From positions 4,712,001 through 4,776,000 of the forward strand of contig NC_021500.1 in the NCBI RefSeq assembly GCF_000410515.1: a DNA stretch of 64,000 nucleotides. The letters are read 5' to 3'. The DNA comes from Enterobacter sp. R4-368 (GTDB lineage Bacteria; Pseudomonadota; Gammaproteobacteria; Enterobacterales; Enterobacteriaceae). Shown here piece after piece: positions 55,671 through 64,000 of this stretch. A program made the position numbers and the translations under genes. Each line of letters opens with the position of its first letter. The stretch's first letter is position 1. The notes under the pieces were generated by a model. That model saw only the letters and a list, made by a program, of their open reading frames with translations. It was not told where the DNA came from and made no database searches.

Positions 55671-56318
55671 ATGAACTATCGTATTATTCCGGTTACCGCG
55701 TTCTCCCAGAATTGTTCGCTTATCTGGTGTGAGCAGACCCAACTTGCCGCCGTGGTCGATCCCGGCGGTGACGCCGAACGGATTATTCAGGAAGTGGACG
55801 CTTCAGGCGTGACACTGACGCAGATCCTGCTTACGCATGGTCACCTTGATCATGTTGGTGCCGCAGCCGCACTGGCGCAGCATTATGGTGTGCCGATTAT
55901 CGGCCCGGAAAAAGAAGATGAGTTCTGGCTGCAAGGCCTGCCGGCACAAAGCCGGATGTTTGGCCTGGAGGAGTGCCAGCCGCTGACGCCCGATCGTTGG
56001 TTAAATGAAGGCGACAGCGTAACGGTGGGTAAAATAACGCTGCAGGTATTGCACTGTCCTGGTCATACGCCGGGGCACATTGTGTTCTTTGATGCACAAT
56101 CTCGTTTGCTGATTTCCGGCGATGTGATTTTTAAAGGCGGCGTAGGGCGCAGCGATTTCCCGAAGGGCAACCATGGGCAATTGATTGATTCCATCAAGCG
56201 CAAATTGTTGCCGCTCGGTGATGATGTTACTTTCCTTCCCGGACATGGTCCGATGTCTACGCTGGGAAATGAGCGGTTGCACAATCCGTTCCTGCAAGAT
56301 GAATTACCGGTCTGGTAA
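55671..56318 (+). CDS. gloC: Type II glyoxalase GloC (YcbL)
   Basis: This 215-residue metallo-beta-lactamase-fold hydrolase has [11 protein letters not shown] (His-x-His-x-Asp-His, about 55-65), a further His in HCPGHTPGH (about 128-136) and [15 protein letters not shown]. It hydrolyses S-lactoylglutathione, the second step of methylglyoxal detoxification. CAGGAG precedes the ATG; it is 26 bases after mepK and probably cotranscribed. Confidence 0.96.
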   Translation: MNYRIIPVTAFSQNCSLIWCEQTQLAAVVDPGGDAERIIQEVDASGVTLTQILLTHGHLDHVGAAAALAQHYGVPIIGPEKEDEFWLQGLPAQSRMFGLEECQPLTPDRWLNEGDSVTVGKITLQVLHCPGHTPGHIVFFDAQSRLLISGDVIFKGGVGRSDFPKGNHGQLIDSIKRKLLPLGDDVTFLPGHGPMSTLGNERLHNPFLQDELPVW

Positions 56319-56353
56319 ATAAAAAAGGGTCGCTTCGGCGACCCTTTTTGTTG
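56319..56353. terminator. Bidirectional terminator between gloC and aspC
   Basis: GGGTCGC (56327-56333) and GCGACCC (56338-56344) form a stem with a tetraloop, flanked by six A and five T, between convergent genes. Confidence 0.9.
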
Positions 56354-56363
56354 CTGCTGTAAC

Positions 56364-57554
56364 TTACAGTACGGCAACGATAGCTTCGCACAGCGGTGAC
56401 ATATTATCCGGCGTCATGCCCGCGACGTTAATGCGCCCTGAAGCAACCGCGTAGATACCAAACTCTTCACGCAAGCGCAGCACCTGTTCTTTGCTCAGGC
56501 CGCTGAAGGAGAACATACCGTTCTGTCTGGTGATAAAGCTGAAATCGCGGTTAGCCCCTTTCTCCTGCAAGGTATTAACAAACAGCAGGCGCATACGCTG
56601 AATGCGCTGGCGCATGTCTGTTAACTCTTGCTCCCAAATGGCACGCAGAGCCTCGTTACTGAGAATGATTGCAACCACCGACGCGCCGTGCGCTGGCGGG
56701 TTAGAGTAGTTAGCACGGATAACAGCTTTCATCTGGCTGAATGCGCGATCGGCGCTTTCCGCGTCTGCGCTCACCAATGTGCAGGCACCGACGCGTTCAT
56801 TGTACAGACCAAAATTTTTTGAGAACGAACTGGCAACCAGCAGCTCTTTATGCAGCGCAGCAAATGCGCGTAATCCTTCAGCATCTTCTTCGAGGCCGCG
56901 AGCAAAGCCCTGATAAGCGAAGTCGAACAGTGGCAGCCAGCCTTTTTCAACGGACAGCTTCGCCAGTGTTTCCCACTGTTCCAGCGTTGGATCGATACCG
57001 GTCGGGTTATGGCAGCAACCGTGGAACAGCACCACATCGCCTGCCTGGGCATTGTTCAGGCTTGCCAGTAGACCCTCGAAGTCCAGCGCATGATTTTGCG
57101 CGTCGTAATAAGCGTATTCACACACTTCCAGCCCGGCGGAGTTAAATACGCCTTTGTGGTTCGGCCAGCTCGGGTTGCTCACCCAGACACGTTTTGCGGA
57201 GGTGTTTTTAGCGAGAAAATCTGCCGCCACACGCAGGCCACCCGTACCGCCAGGTGTTTGCGCGGTGCGCGCACGTTTGTCATTGATAATCGCGCTGCCT
57301 TTGCCGAACAGCAGTTCCTGCGTGCAACGGCCAAACTCAGGAATACCGTCGATACCGAGGTAGTTCTTGGTGGTTTCATTTTCCAGCAGATAAAGCTCGG
57401 CTTTTTTAACGCTGGTCAGCACCGGGGTCTTGCCGGTTTCATCTTTATAGACACCGATGCCTAAGTTGATTTTATTGGGGCGTTCATCGGCGCGAAACAG
57501 ATCGGCCAGACCCAGAATGGGGTCGGCAGGGGCGGCGGTTATATTCTCAAACAT
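56364..57554 (-). CDS. aspC: Aspartate aminotransferase
   Basis: The 396-residue class I PLP aminotransferase carries the cofactor lysine in [15 protein letters not shown] (about 242-256), the substrate arginine in the C-terminal [10 protein letters not shown] and the TPGGTGGLR cofactor loop (about 104-112). It interconverts oxaloacetate/glutamate and aspartate/2-oxoglutarate. It is downstream of ompF in the same direction, separated by the ompF terminator. Confidence 0.98.
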   Translation of the reverse strand: MFENITAAPADPILGLADLFRADERPNKINLGIGVYKDETGKTPVLTSVKKAELYLLENETTKNYLGIDGIPEFGRCTQELLFGKGSAIINDKRARTAQTPGGTGGLRVAADFLAKNTSAKRVWVSNPSWPNHKGVFNSAGLEVCEYAYYDAQNHALDFEGLLASLNNAQAGDVVLFHGCCHNPTGIDPTLEQWETLAKLSVEKGWLPLFDFAYQGFARGLEEDAEGLRAFAALHKELLVASSFSKNFGLYNERVGACTLVSADAESADRAFSQMKAVIRANYSNPPAHGASVVAIILSNEALRAIWEQELTDMRQRIQRMRLLFVNTLQEKGANRDFSFITRQNGMFSFSGLSKEQVLRLREEFGIYAVASGRINVAGMTPDNMSPLCEAIVAVL

Positions 57555-57682
57555 GACGAGGTTCCATTTTGATGACAGAAGGGAGATCCGCTATCAGGTT
57601 AACGGCTGACACAGGAATTGCCAACCGTTTGCGATAAAAAGCGCGATGCTTTTCAAAACTCATCGTAATTTATCTTACAGGC

Positions 57683-57712
57683 ATAAAAAAACAGGGCCAA
57701 AGGCCCTGTTTG
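57683..57712 (-). terminator. ompF terminator
   Basis: ACAGGGCC (57691-57698) and GGCCCTGT (57702-57709) form an eight-base stem; in the minus direction it is followed by a run of T. Confidence 0.88.
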
Positions 57713-57741
57713 ATATGCATATAACAGTCGAGGGTGACTGA

Positions 57742-58875
57742 TTAGAACTGGTAAACGATACCAACAGCTACGGTGTCGTCAGAACCTACGCCCAGTTTGT
57801 TGTCTTTATCAATCTGGTTGATGATGTAGTCAACATAGGTGGACATGTTTTTGTTGAAGTAGTAGGTAGCACCAACTTCAACATAGTTGATGTAATCTTC
57901 GCTACCGATACCTTCAACATCTTTCGCTTTAGATTTGTAATAAGCGATGGACGGACGCAGGCCGAAGTCGAACTGGTACTGTGCAACAACGGAGAAGTCC
58001 TGAGTTTTGTTCAGGTAACCGTTGGACTTAGCGGTGTTTCCAGGCAGAGTTGTTTTCAGACGGGTCGCGTTACGAGTTTCGCCGTACAATGCTGCCAGGT
58101 AAATGTTGTTAGCATCGTATTTGATCCCGGTCGCCCACTGCTCAGCTTTATCGCCTGTTGTACCGTAAGTTGTCAGAGCTTGCTGAGTATTGGTACGATC
58201 CGCTGCGCCGTATGCACCAACGATACCAAAACCTTCAAAGTCATAGCTTACAGAAGTCGCCCAGCCATCGCCGTTTGAACGAGTAATGTCATCTGCAGAA
58301 TCTGTGAGTGATGTAGCACGCTCGTTTTTACCCAGGTACTGAACGCCGAAGTTCAGACCATCAACCAGGCCGAAGAAGTTGTGGTTACGGTAAGTTGCCA
58401 GACCACCGTTACGGCTGGAGAAGAAGTTATCGCTGTTCGCGGTATCACCACCAAACTCTGGCAGCATATCGGTTACGCCGATTGCATCGTATACCAGACC
58501 GTAGTTACGACCGTAGTCGAAAGAACCGAAATCGCCGAATTTCAGACCAGCAAATGCCAGACGAGTTTTGTTACCGCTTTGAGCATCGGTACCACCTTCA
58601 GAGTTGTTACCCTGGAAGTTGTACTCCCACTGGCCGTAACCGGTCAGTTGGTCGTTGATTTTGGTTTCGCCTTTGAAGCCCAGACGTGCATAAGTCTGGT
58701 CGCCGTTGCCGCCGTAGCTGTTGGCACCGTTGTCTTTAGAGAAGTAGTGCAGACCTACAGCTTTACCGTAGATGTCTACTTTGTTGCCGTCTTTGTTGTA
58801 GATTTCTGCAGCGTTAGCTGCACCGGCTGCCAGCAGAGCAGGGATAACCACTGCCAGAATATTGCGCTTCATCAT
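57742..58875 (-). CDS. ompF: Outer-membrane porin OmpF
   Basis: The 377-residue porin has a 22-residue signal ([22 protein letters not shown]). The 16-strand beta-barrel pattern of alternating aromatic and small residues ends with the C-terminal Phe (VGIVYQF). The constriction loop L3 has MLPEFGGD. It differs from K-12 OmpF (362 residues) mainly in surface loops, for example inserted SLTDSADDI and [13 protein letters not shown] stretches; loops are under phage and colicin selection. Position between aspC and asnS, the EnvZ/OmpR-type upstream region and leader make it OmpF, not OmpC. Confidence 0.93.
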   Translation of the reverse strand: MMKRNILAVVIPALLAAGAANAAEIYNKDGNKVDIYGKAVGLHYFSKDNGANSYGGNGDQTYARLGFKGETKINDQLTGYGQWEYNFQGNNSEGGTDAQSGNKTRLAFAGLKFGDFGSFDYGRNYGLVYDAIGVTDMLPEFGGDTANSDNFFSSRNGGLATYRNHNFFGLVDGLNFGVQYLGKNERATSLTDSADDITRSNGDGWATSVSYDFEGFGIVGAYGAADRTNTQQALTTYGTTGDKAEQWATGIKYDANNIYLAALYGETRNATRLKTTLPGNTAKSNGYLNKTQDFSVVAQYQFDFGLRPSIAYYKSKAKDVEGIGSEDYINYVEVGATYYFNKNMSTYVDYIINQIDKDNKLGVGSDDTVAVGIVYQF

Positions 58876-58991
58876 TATTTATTACCCTCATTGGTTTTTT
58901 TGAACACCTGCCACTGCCGCCAATAAATTCCGTCAAAAAAAATTTACGGAACTATTGATGAGAGTTTGGTGTCTTTCTGTGTCTGAAAGGC

Positions 58992-58997
58992 ATCTTT
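58992..58997 (-). promoter_or_regulatory. ompF -10 region and leader
   Basis: AAAGAT on the minus strand is in the same context as the E. coli ompF -10 box (followed by GCCT and the leader ACACCAAACTCTCATC). It predicts a leader of about 110 bases, whose 3' part with GAGGGTAATAAATAATG is the known target of MicF antisense RNA in E. coli. MicF itself is not in the window. Confidence 0.65.
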
Positions 58998-59442
58998 CCA
59001 AACATAACAACGTTTCGCTACTCTGAAAGTGCTACAAATGTCTTAAAGCAGTAACAAAAAGAAATATTGTGTAAGATTTTATGTATTTTCGGGAACTTTG
59101 TGAACCATCTCAAAGTTCAGCACCGGGTGCTGATTTAATGAGCGATATCATTGCTATTTATATGAATTACTTATATTTAATTAAGCTAAAGGCTTTTCTT
59201 ATCCGCTAAATGCGTGTGTCGTGTTTTTTCTTATAACGGCATTTAGCCATCCAGATTGCTGTGCGTATTTTAACCAAAAGTGCTAATTAACAGGCTGACA
59301 TATTCCGCAATAAACGGTTTGGGGGATTTACGTACAGAAGTTTTTCAGGTGTAAAAAGGTGCAAAGAAGGGTAAAAAACGCGACGGGGATTGGTGGGTAC
59401 ACTCGTGAACTGTTAATGAAAGTTGACAGGCGTCACATAAAT
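58998..59442. other. ompF upstream regulatory region
   Basis: The part next to the promoter (about 59020-59090) is T-rich on the minus strand and includes TTTTTGTTACTGC, resembling the OmpR-binding sites of E. coli ompF. The rest (59100-59440) is AT-rich, has no ORF or RNA gene that I can see, and corresponds to the region that holds the distal OmpR and IHF sites in E. coli. Confidence 0.5.
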
Positions 59443-59470
59443 GAAAAAGGCCAGCGATAGCGCTGGCCTT
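59442..59470 (-). terminator. asnS terminator
   Basis: GGCCAGCG (59449-59456) and CGCTGGCC (59461-59468) form an eight-base stem with an ATAG loop; in the minus direction TTTTTCAT follows. It lies eight bases after the asnS stop. Confidence 0.85.
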
Positions 59471-59477
59471 AAGAACA

Positions 59478-60878
59478 TCAGAATGTTGCGGAACGCGGAG
59501 TCCGCGGGAAAGGGATCACATCACGCACGTTCTGTACGCCTGTCACATAGGCAATCAGGCGTTCAAAACCCAGACCGAAGCCGGAGTGCGGTACAGTGCC
59601 GTAACGGCGCAGATCGCGATACCACCAGTAATCTTCTTTATTCAGCCCCATTTCTGCCATACGGGCATCCAGGACATCAAGACGCTCTTCACGCTGCGAA
59701 CCGCCGATGATTTCACCGATACCCGGCGCGAGCACATCCATCGCCGCCACGGTTTTTCCATCTTCGTTAAGACGCATATAGAACGCTTTAATATCTTTCG
59801 GGTAGTTTTTCACCACCACCGGTGCTTTGAAGTGTTTCTCGGCCAGGTAACGTTCATGTTCAGAAGCCAGGTCAACGCCCCAGTACACCGGGTTCTCGAA
59901 CTTCTCACCACATTTTTCGAGAATGGCGACCGCATCGGTGTAATCAACCTGAGCGAAATCTGCCGCGATGAAACGCTCCAGACGGCCAATCGCGTCTTTG
60001 TCCACACGTTCTTCAAAGAACTTCAGGTCGTCCAGACGCTCTTCCAGCACCGCTTTAAAGGCGTATTTCAGCATCGCTTCAGCCAGACGGGCGTTATCGT
60101 CGAGATCGGCGAAAGCGATTTCTGGTTCCAGCATCCAGAATTCAGCCAGGTGACGGCTGGTGTTGGAGTTCTCCGCGCGGAACGTCGGGCCGAAGGTATA
60201 AACCTTGGACAGGGCACAGGCATAGGTTTCCGCATTCAACTGGCCGGAAACGGTCAGGAAAGCTTCTTTGCCAAAGAAATCTTTATCAAAATCGACTTTG
60301 CCTTCTGCGGTACGCGGCAGGTTTTCCATATCCAGCGTGGAGACGCGGAACATTTCGCCTGCGCCTTCGGTATCCGACGCGGTAATAAGCGGCGCAGATA
60401 CCCAGAAGAAACCTTGTTCGTCGAAGAAACGATGCAGCGCCTGCGCCAGCGTGTGGCGAACGCGCGCAACCGCGCCAATCAGGTTAGTGCGCGGGCGCAG
60501 GTGAGCAACTTCACGCAGATATTCAATACTGTGGCGCTTTGCCGCCATCGGGTAGGTATCCGGATCTTCAACCCAGCCGGTGACGTCGACAGAGGTCGCC
60601 TGAATTTCCAGAGTCTGGCCTTCGCCCGGTGACGCCACGACTTTGCCGGTGACGATAACGGAGCAACCGGTGGTCAGACGCAGCACTTCGTCATGGTAAT
60701 TGGGCAGAGAATTATTAATAACGGCCTGTACAGGATTAAAGCAGGAGCCGTCATAAACGGCGAGGAAGGAGATACCAGCTTTAGAATCTCGGCGGGTGCG
60801 TACCCATCCGCGTACGGTGACTTCACTGTCAACGGCCACGCGGCTATGGAATACGTCGGCTACAGGCACAACGCTCAT
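59478..60878 (-). CDS. asnS: Asparaginyl-tRNA synthetase
   Basis: The 466-residue class IIb synthetase has an N-terminal OB-fold anticodon domain (about 15-105, [14 protein letters not shown]) and the catalytic domain with motif 2 ([19 protein letters not shown], about 231-249) and motif 3 ([15 protein letters not shown], about 434-448). AGAGAG precedes the ATG. Confidence 0.98.
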   Translation of the reverse strand: MSVVPVADVFHSRVAVDSEVTVRGWVRTRRDSKAGISFLAVYDGSCFNPVQAVINNSLPNYHDEVLRLTTGCSVIVTGKVVASPGEGQTLEIQATSVDVTGWVEDPDTYPMAAKRHSIEYLREVAHLRPRTNLIGAVARVRHTLAQALHRFFDEQGFFWVSAPLITASDTEGAGEMFRVSTLDMENLPRTAEGKVDFDKDFFGKEAFLTVSGQLNAETYACALSKVYTFGPTFRAENSNTSRHLAEFWMLEPEIAFADLDDNARLAEAMLKYAFKAVLEERLDDLKFFEERVDKDAIGRLERFIAADFAQVDYTDAVAILEKCGEKFENPVYWGVDLASEHERYLAEKHFKAPVVVKNYPKDIKAFYMRLNEDGKTVAAMDVLAPGIGEIIGGSQREERLDVLDARMAEMGLNKEDYWWYRDLRRYGTVPHSGFGLGFERLIAYVTGVQNVRDVIPFPRTPRSATF

Positions 60879-61003
60879 AATATTCTCTCTGTTAATAGTC
60901 GGAAAAAATAAACACTTGTCCGCCCGATTAGGGGGGATATCTATGTTACCTGGCGTACGCCATCAGACAAGCAGAATTCGCAGGAACCATTAATAAATTA
61001 TTG

Positions 61004-61034
61004 GCAAAAAAGAAGGGAGCCCCCAGGCTCCCTG
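61004..61034 (-). terminator. pncB terminator
   Basis: GGGAGCC (61015-61021) and GGCTCCC (61026-61032) form a stem with a four-base loop; in the minus direction TTCTTTTTT follows. Confidence 0.88.
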
Positions 61035-61037
61035 CTA

Positions 61038-62240
61038 TTAACTGGCTTTTTTGACCTGCGGCAGGTCAAACGCTTCGCGTAAGGCGCGAACAAACGCCTT
61101 GTCATGGCAGATAGTTTTCCCGGGGCTGTCGGATAATTTTGCTACCGGTTTTCCGTTGCACTCAACGAGCTTAATAACAATATTCAGCGGTTTTACGCCG
61201 GGAATATCACACGTCAGGCGTGTCCCGATACCAAAACCCAGCTTGACGCGATCGGCAAAGTGGCAATAGAGATCCAGCGCTTTGTTCAGATCGAGATTAT
61301 CCGAGAATATTAGCGTCTTCGACAGAGGATCGATGCCGAGTTTTTCATAGTGGGCAATCGCTTTTTCGCCCCATTCCACCGGATCGCCAGAATCATGGCG
61401 CAGACCCTGGTAACGGGTTGCGAATTCCGGACCGAAATCACGTAAAAACGCATCCATCGTAATGCAGTCTGTTAACGCAATCCCCAGTTGGTTTGGATAC
61501 TCCTCAAGCCAGGCCGCGAGTGCCGCGCGCTGGCTGGTGGCCAAATCGGGGCTGATCTGTTGGTGGGCCTGGAACCACTCATGCGCCTGGGTGCCCATGG
61601 GGGTCAGCGACAGCCGGCGGGCCAGGTCATAATTACTGGTGCCAATAAACCAGGGTTCTTGTTGCAACCGTTCGACTATCGCTTGTTGCACATCGCGGGA
61701 GAAACGGCGGCGCGTACCGAAATCCATCAGACGGAAACCGGACATATCTACCTGCGCGGTGCGCGCAGCGAAATCCGCCAGTTTCTCTTCCAGATGCAGC
61801 AGAGCCTGCTGCACGCCAGTCTGTGGCGAACGGCAGCGGTGAACCACTTCACTGATCACTGCCAGCAGCGGCACTTCCCACATGATCACTTCGCGCCACG
61901 GGCCGGAAAGGCTGATATGCAGCTTGCCGTTGTCGTTAGTAATCGTGACCTGGCGCGGGTCATAACGAAAATGACGGAGCCAGTTAAGGTAGTCAGGCTG
62001 AAAGAAGGGGAGGCCGGACAGCCACAGATACTCGTCATCTTGCAGACGCAACGATTGCATCGCGTCGACCTGTTCGCGAATCGCATCTGCGTAGATACCG
62101 AGCAGGTCATCGCCGCGACAGCGGAATTCAGCCGACACATGCACGTCATAATAGTGGTGAAACACCGCTTGCTGCATGTGCAGCTTGTAAGCGTCGGTAT
62201 CCAGCAGCGTTTGCAGACCTGAAAAAGCGAGTTGAGTCAT
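61038..62240 (-). CDS. pncB: Nicotinate phosphoribosyltransferase
   Basis: The 400-residue enzyme equals the E. coli length when started at [10 protein letters not shown]; five extra codons upstream are not family sequence. Characteristic motifs are [16 protein letters not shown] (about 12-27), [10 protein letters not shown] (about 173-182), the region [11 protein letters not shown] with the His that becomes phosphorylated in the enterobacterial enzyme, and [14 protein letters not shown]. It salvages nicotinate to NAD using PRPP and ATP. It is divergent from pepN. Confidence 0.97.
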   Translation of the reverse strand: MTQLAFSGLQTLLDTDAYKLHMQQAVFHHYYDVHVSAEFRCRGDDLLGIYADAIREQVDAMQSLRLQDDEYLWLSGLPFFQPDYLNWLRHFRYDPRQVTITNDNGKLHISLSGPWREVIMWEVPLLAVISEVVHRCRSPQTGVQQALLHLEEKLADFAARTAQVDMSGFRLMDFGTRRRFSRDVQQAIVERLQQEPWFIGTSNYDLARRLSLTPMGTQAHEWFQAHQQISPDLATSQRAALAAWLEEYPNQLGIALTDCITMDAFLRDFGPEFATRYQGLRHDSGDPVEWGEKAIAHYEKLGIDPLSKTLIFSDNLDLNKALDLYCHFADRVKLGFGIGTRLTCDIPGVKPLNIVIKLVECNGKPVAKLSDSPGKTICHDKAFVRALREAFDLPQVKKAS

Positions 62241-62503
62241 GGTGCGCAGTAGCATCCTCTTACAGGAGCGTTTAGTACAATAAACAAAGCAGAATGTCGC
62301 TGGAGTATACCTTGTTTACCTGGTTATTGAACCCTGATCACACCATAAGGCGTTGAATGGGTCGATGGCATTTCGTGCCGACTGTTATAAAAATGTAGCA
62401 GACAGAGCTTTTCCCTCTGAAAAGATGAAGATTCTGCGTGGCGCGTTTGCGGCAACCGGAATAGACTGGAGTCGTAACCAACAGAAGATGCTAAAGGTTT
62501 TTT
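62241..62503. other. Divergent pncB-pepN promoter region
   Basis: The 263 bases between the divergent starts must hold both promoters. No ORF or RNA gene is visible, and I could not assign boxes with confidence. Confidence 0.4.
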
Positions 62504-64000
62504 ATGACACAACAGCCACAAGCCAAATACCGTCACGACTACCGTGCGCCGGACTACCTGATTAGCGATATTGACTTGACCTTTGACCTTGACGCCGCCA
62601 AAACCGTCGTCACTGCGCTGAGCAAAGTGTCACGCCATAGCGCCTCTGCTGTGCCGCTGCGCCTGGATGGCGGCGAGCTGACCCTGATTTCCATTCACGT
62701 AAATGATGAGCCCTGGACCAACTATAAAGAAGAAGGCTCCCAACTGGTGATCGATGGTTTGCCAGAACGTTTTACCTTGCGCATTGTGAATGAAATAAGC
62801 CCGGCCGCGAACACCGCGCTCGAAGGGCTGTACCAGTCCGGTGAAGCGCTGTGTACGCAGTGTGAAGCGGAAGGCTTCCGCCATATTACCTGGTACCTGG
62901 ACCGCCCGGATGTGCTGGCGCGTTTTACCACCAAACTGATTGCCGATAAAACCCGCTACCCGTTCCTGCTCTCTAACGGCAACCGTGTTGATCAGGGCGA
63001 ACTGGAGAATGGTCGTCACTGGGTACAGTGGCAGGATCCGTTCCCGAAACCCTGCTATCTGTTTGCGCTGGTCGCCGGAGATTTCGACGTGCTGCGCGAC
63101 ACATTCACCACCCGTTCCGGGCGTGAAGTGGCGCTGGAGCTATATGTCGATCGCGGCAACCTCGATCGTGCACCGTGGGCGATGACCTCGCTGAAAAATT
63201 CCATGAAGTGGGACGAACAGCGTTTCGGCCTCGAATACGATCTCGACATCTATATGATTGTCGCTGTCGACTTCTTCAATATGGGTGCCATGGAAAACAA
63301 AGGGTTGAACATCTTCAACTCGAAATACGTGCTTGCCCGCACCGATACCGCTACCGATAAAGATTACCTTGATATCGAGCGCGTCATTGGTCACGAATAC
63401 TTCCATAACTGGACCGGTAACCGCGTAACCTGCCGCGACTGGTTCCAGCTCAGCCTGAAAGAGGGCCTGACGGTGTTCCGCGATCAGGAGTTCAGTTCTG
63501 ACCTGGGCTCCCGTGCGGTAAACCGCATTAATAATGTGCGCACTATGCGTGGTCTGCAGTTCGCCGAAGACGCCAGCCCGATGGCGCACCCGATCCGCCC
63601 GGATAAAGTTATTGAAATGAATAACTTCTACACCCTGACGGTGTATGAAAAGGGCGCGGAAGTTATTCGCATGATGCATACGCTGCTTGGCGAAGAGAAT
63701 TTCCAGAAAGGGATGCAGCTCTATTTTGAGCGTCATGACGGTAGCGCGGCGACCTGCGACGATTTCGTGCAGGCTATGGAGGATGCGTCAAACATCGATC
63801 TGTCGCATTTCCGCCGCTGGTACAGCCAGGCCGGTACGCCAGTGGTGACGGTGCACGATGATTACAACCCGAACACCGAGCAATACACGTTGACCATCAG
63901 CCAGCGCACACCGCCGACCGCCGAACAGCAAGACAAACTGCCGCTGCATATCCCGTTCGATATCGAACTTTACGATAACGAAGGTAAAGTGATCCCGTTG
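62504..64000 (+). CDS. pepN: Aminopeptidase N, N-terminal part (cut by window end)
   Basis: The frame is open from ATG (MTQQPQAKYRHDYRAPDYL) to the end of the window, giving 499 of about 870 residues. The beta-sandwich N domain (about 1-195) is followed by the thermolysin-like domain with the exopeptidase motif GAMEN (about 261-265), zinc motif HEYFH starting at His297 and the third ligand Glu in LKEGLTVFRD (about 317-326). This M1 enzyme is the main cytosolic aminopeptidase and completes degradation after ClpAP and other proteases. The C-terminal domains lie outside the window. Confidence 0.97.
   Translation, partial: MTQQPQAKYRHDYRAPDYLISDIDLTFDLDAAKTVVTALSKVSRHSASAVPLRLDGGELTLISIHVNDEPWTNYKEEGSQLVIDGLPERFTLRIVNEISPAANTALEGLYQSGEALCTQCEAEGFRHITWYLDRPDVLARFTTKLIADKTRYPFLLSNGNRVDQGELENGRHWVQWQDPFPKPCYLFALVAGDFDVLRDTFTTRSGREVALELYVDRGNLDRAPWAMTSLKNSMKWDEQRFGLEYDLDIYMIVAVDFFNMGAMENKGLNIFNSKYVLARTDTATDKDYLDIERVIGHEYFHNWTGNRVTCRDWFQLSLKEGLTVFRDQEFSSDLGSRAVNRINNVRTMRGLQFAEDASPMAHPIRPDKVIEMNNFYTLTVYEKGAEVIRMMHTLLGEENFQKGMQLYFERHDGSAATCDDFVQAMEDASNIDLSHFRRWYSQAGTPVVTVHDDYNPNTEQYTLTISQRTPPTAEQQDKLPLHIPFDIELYDNEGKVIPL

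Noticed and set aside
59586..60632. A 348-codon open frame opposite asnS
   Set aside because: Shadow of asnS; no start signal and no domain.
61488..62222. A 244-codon open frame opposite pncB
   Set aside because: Shadow of pncB without ribosome site or domain.

Overview
The window is a continuous piece of enterobacterial core chromosome. It starts inside macB and ends inside pepN. Gene content and order closely follow the macB-to-pepN arc known from Escherichia coli K-12, and the universal proteins (IF-1, Lrp, ClpA, S1, IHF-beta) look nearly identical to the K-12 proteins as I remember them. Fast-evolving proteins (CydC, CydD, FtsK linker, LdtD, OmpF, the N-terminal part of MacB-type neighbours) differ too much for E. 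coli itself, so I infer a related member of the Enterobacteriaceae and leave the genus open. All statements about K-12 here are from memory, not from an alignment.

Layout. 1-3.7 kb: end of macB, cspD, and the N-end-rule adaptor/protease pair clpS-clpA. 3.7-6.2 kb: an accessory block on the minus strand, made of a Xre/MbcA-type antitoxin, a RES-domain toxin and a globin-coupled diguanylate cyclase. In K-12 the tRNA gene serW sits in this interval; I see no tRNA here. 6.2-12.2 kb: infA, aat, cydDC and trxB, all minus. 12.7-21.8 kb: lrp, ftsK, lolA, rarA and serS, all plus, interrupted between ftsK and lolA by an AT-rich insertion carrying one unknown lipoprotein gene. 22.2-30.6 kb: ycaD, then the anaerobic formate genes pflA, pflB, focA, then ycaO and ycaP; dmsABC, ycaC and ycaMNK of K-12 are not present. 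30.7-36.3 kb: serC-aroA, cmk-rpsA, ihfB, with ycaL missing. 36.5-43.8 kb: ycaI, msbA-lpxK, ycaQ, ycaR-kdsB, largely lipid A/Kdo supply and export. 43.9-52.9 kb: ycbJ, elyC, and the cmoM-mukF-mukE-mukB operon with overlapping genes. 53.1-64 kb: ldtD, mepK (ycbK), gloC (ycbL), aspC, ompF, asnS, pncB and the first half of pepN.

Functional themes: protein quality control (ClpAS, PepN, Aat supplying N-degrons to ClpS), chromosome organisation and segregation (MukBEF, FtsK, IHF, Lrp), envelope building (MsbA, LpxK, KdsB, LolA, LdtD, MepK, ElyC, OmpF), anaerobic metabolism (PflAB, FocA) and translation (InfA, SerS, AsnS, RpsA). No rRNA, tRNA, insertion sequence, prophage, CRISPR array or REP element was seen.

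The most interesting parts are the RES-Xre-diguanylate cyclase block, with two perfect GACAATTGTC palindromes placed around the predicted promoter, and the orphan lipoprotein island between ftsK and lolA, which carries a perfect 27-bp palindrome inside its coding sequence.
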